A stretch of 64,000 nt of DNA from Pegea sp. RAD2-039 (Eukaryota; Chordata; Thaliacea; Salpida; Salpidae): positions 1,612,001 through 1,676,000 of the forward strand of contig JAQGEQ010000299.1 in NCBI GenBank assembly GCA_034620365.1, written 5' to 3'. The notes under the pieces were generated by a model. The model ran no database searches and was not told the DNA's origin. It saw only the letters and a program-made list of their open reading frames with translations. Positions 61,927-64,000 of this stretch are shown piece by piece (positions within the stretch are counted from its first letter, which is position 1; every line of letters starts with the position of its first letter). The translations under genes were made by a program, and so were the position numbers.

Positions 61927-63384
61927 TGAAATATTTTGTAGATTAATCAAATTAGATAACTTTAAATATCCTAATATAAAATAAAAATACTTTATTATAT
62001 AGATTTATTATATTATATATTTACAATATAGAATTAGAACACATCAAAAACAATTGAAGTAAAACTCTTCAAATTTAAAACTGAAACATAAAATCAATTT
62101 TAATAATTAATTTATTAACAGATTCATCTGCATTTTATGAATTAGTTACATCAAGTATTAATATTTACTACAAAATTTATATAATTATTTGTTTAATATA
62201 ATATATTTTTGTTTTATAAAAAGTTTATATTAAAATACAACTGGGATACTCAGACTGATTTTTTTGACAAAAAATATTCACAAAAAAAATTTTTAAAAGC
62301 CTTACAACTAAAATGCTTTATTTAATAAAATATTAAAAACATTTGTACAAAAAATTATTTCTATTAAAACAAATAATGTAAAAACAGTACTATCAACAAC
62401 AAAAAATGACTATAAGAAGATTATTATGATTTTTTTATTAATCTTTAACAATTTTTGTATCTATACTTAATTTTAGTTTCTGTTAATTTATCTATAAAAA
62501 CACTGTAAACTACATTTTGCTCTAAAAGTGAAATCCTGCAACTAAAAGGTTAAGATATTCAGCAAATTGGCAGCAATTAAATTTCTAAAAAAATATAATC
62601 AAAATTAACAGAGTCAACTTTATAAAAAATAAAAATAAATTTATCAGTAAGTTTGATACACACAAAATTTGAATTTGGTATTTGAGATTCAGAATTCAAC
62701 AATAGAAATAAAAAGTTAATAAATACTTTTATTATTTTAGTACTTTATAATAAAATTTATATAAAATAGTAATTTTATGAAATCTAAATCTATATTTGAA
62801 TTAAATTTGAATGTTAGTATTTTAAACAGAAAAAAATTCGATTTTCCTTTATTAAAATTCTTAGTTAATTTTAGAAGTAAAATTTTATATAAATTATTTT
62901 AACAGTTTTCTAAAAAAAACCAGAAAAAATATTTTAAAACGAGTTATAAAATCCGTTAAAACGAAATAGCTAAATGGAATTTATTTGTTCAAACTTTTTT
63001 CTAAAATTTATTTTATCAGGACTTCCTAGTTTAACATATTTCCTGTTCATTTCAGTTAAGAGATATGACAAGTTATTTTGGGTGGACAAACTTTTTGCAA
63101 GATTACTTGGATATCCTTTCAACACTAGTAATAAAATGGTTTAGAAAAAGTCATTCAGAGTCTTGAAAGATATACTAAAGAATAGAATACTAAGAACAAT
63201 AAGAATTATACTTAATAAAATAGAATTAAGATTTAAAATTTCAACAATTATAACTACCACTGCATAGTAACAGCGTTTTATTTCTATAAATAAAAAAGCT
63301 TAAAAAACCTACAAAGCTTTTATAATCTTGATAATGGCGTTCAACTCTATAAGTAATCTATATCTAACTTTATTATTTAATTAA
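61927..63384. other. intergenic upstream of CLP1
   Basis: Very A+T-rich sequence with the CLP1 promoter somewhere near its left end. No exon is recognised. Confidence 0.4.
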
Positions 63385-63432
63385 AAAAAGGCTGCTTGGG
63401 CCGAGCGCGGCCATACTGGACGTGCTCAAAAT
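63385..63432 (-). mobile_element. SINE 3'-tail remnant
   Basis: A G+C-rich island in A+T-rich DNA. On the minus strand it reads TATGGCCGCGCTCGGCCCAA followed by GCAGCC, close to the tail of the SINE in OSGEPL1 (CATGACCGTTCTCGGCCAAA then ACAAACC). No tRNA-like head is present, so it would be a 5'-truncated or eroded copy. Confidence 0.4.
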
Positions 63433-63539
63433 ACCACTAATGGCTTATCAGTACAGTCCCAAAAATTATTTTAGGGAAATTTTAACTACGCTTATTTGAA
63501 TTAAAACTATCAAATTTGAATTGGATTTCAATTTATATT

Positions 63540-63838
63540 TTAGTTGAATTTTACATGTAGGAAAATATTACAATAAAATAAGTTTGTTTGAGTTAAATAA
63601 ATGAGCTGTTATGATATTCTTCAAGATTTGTTGTAACAAATAAGTGATAACAAATTAGATGTGAAAAGCATTTGTTAAATCTTGAAAGTTTGTTGCTTCA
63701 CCTCAAAATACATCTCTACATTGTTACATTAAAAATAATTTAATCAAATTCTTTGTATAAACAGAATCTAAGTTTGTTCCAAATTGTAACAAAGTCACTA
63801 CTGCAACTATTAGAAAACCTTTTTTTTAATGTAAATAA
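63540..63838 (-). repeat. inverted third copy of the receptor 3' flank
   Basis: About 300 bases that are the reverse complement of 59300-59595 (unit 2) and of 55660-55960 (unit 1). The shared part includes an imperfect palindrome around CAAGATTTAACAAATG and TTTGTTACAACAAATCTTG. At some diagnostic sites it matches unit 2 (CTTTTCACATCTAATTTG) and at others unit 1 (AAACTTATTTTATTG), so it is not a simple copy of either. Confidence 0.8.
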
Positions 63839-64000
63839 TAAACATATTAAGAAATACTTTAAAAAACATCTTGCCTGACTTGTAACTTCTGAATTTCGAT
63901 CAAATACTAATTAATAAAAATGACAAAAGATGTTCAATAGTAGATTTTATTTCGTGCACTGACAATGATAACTATTTCCAAATTTCTACCTCTAACCCCA

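Overview
The window is nuclear DNA from an invertebrate animal, about 70% A+T by eye. The genes are split by many short GT-AG introns, and the products are animal families: claudin-like protein, sigma-class GST, class A GPCR, p24 cargo receptor, PRUNE2/BNIP2 relative and CLP1. I cannot name the species or phylum. There is no sign of bacterial or viral organisation.

Layout. 2.1-3.2 kb: a three-exon claudin-like protein. 4.9-8.6 kb: TRNAU1AP/SECp43 (nine exons). 11.4-13.0 kb: a leucine-rich repeat protein. 15.5-20.3 kb: two near-identical minus-strand sigma GST genes in a direct tandem duplication. 23.0-25.9 kb: a six-exon rhodopsin-family GPCR. 26.7-29.0 kb: TDP1 carrying an N-terminal PBZ zinc finger (minus). 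29.6-30.2 kb: a TMED9-like p24 protein with an apparent frame break at its signal peptide (minus). 31.1-31.7 kb: a decayed LINE tail. 32.1-35.7 kb: mitochondrial OSGEPL1 (minus), with two GC-AG introns, one of them holding a tRNA-derived SINE. 39.4-51.4 kb: a giant gene of about 26 exons and 2,584 aa with a C-terminal BCH domain of the PRUNE2/BNIP2 type and a 600-residue PEVK-like repeat. 52.9-53.2 kb: a second LINE tail. 53.5-60.8 kb: a 3.6-kb head-to-tail duplication holding an intronless seven-pass receptor and the 3' end of CLP1. 60.0-61.9 kb: the intact CLP1 gene (minus). 63.4-63.8 kb: a SINE-tail remnant and an inverted third copy of part of the duplicated flank.

Most genes are unrelated housekeeping genes (selenocysteine tRNA factor, tRNA t6A synthesis, 3'-end processing kinase, DNA repair, ER-Golgi trafficking) and do not form a pathway. 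The parts most worth a second look are the BCH-domain giant (PEVK-like tract, W-acidic motif, and eight successive exon pairs with strictly alternating intron phase), the PBZ-TDP1 fusion, the clustered divergence patch in the GST pair, and the rapidly diverging receptor pair inside the CLP1-tail duplication. Exon borders were placed by hand from splice consensus, frame and remembered protein families. No alignment program was run.
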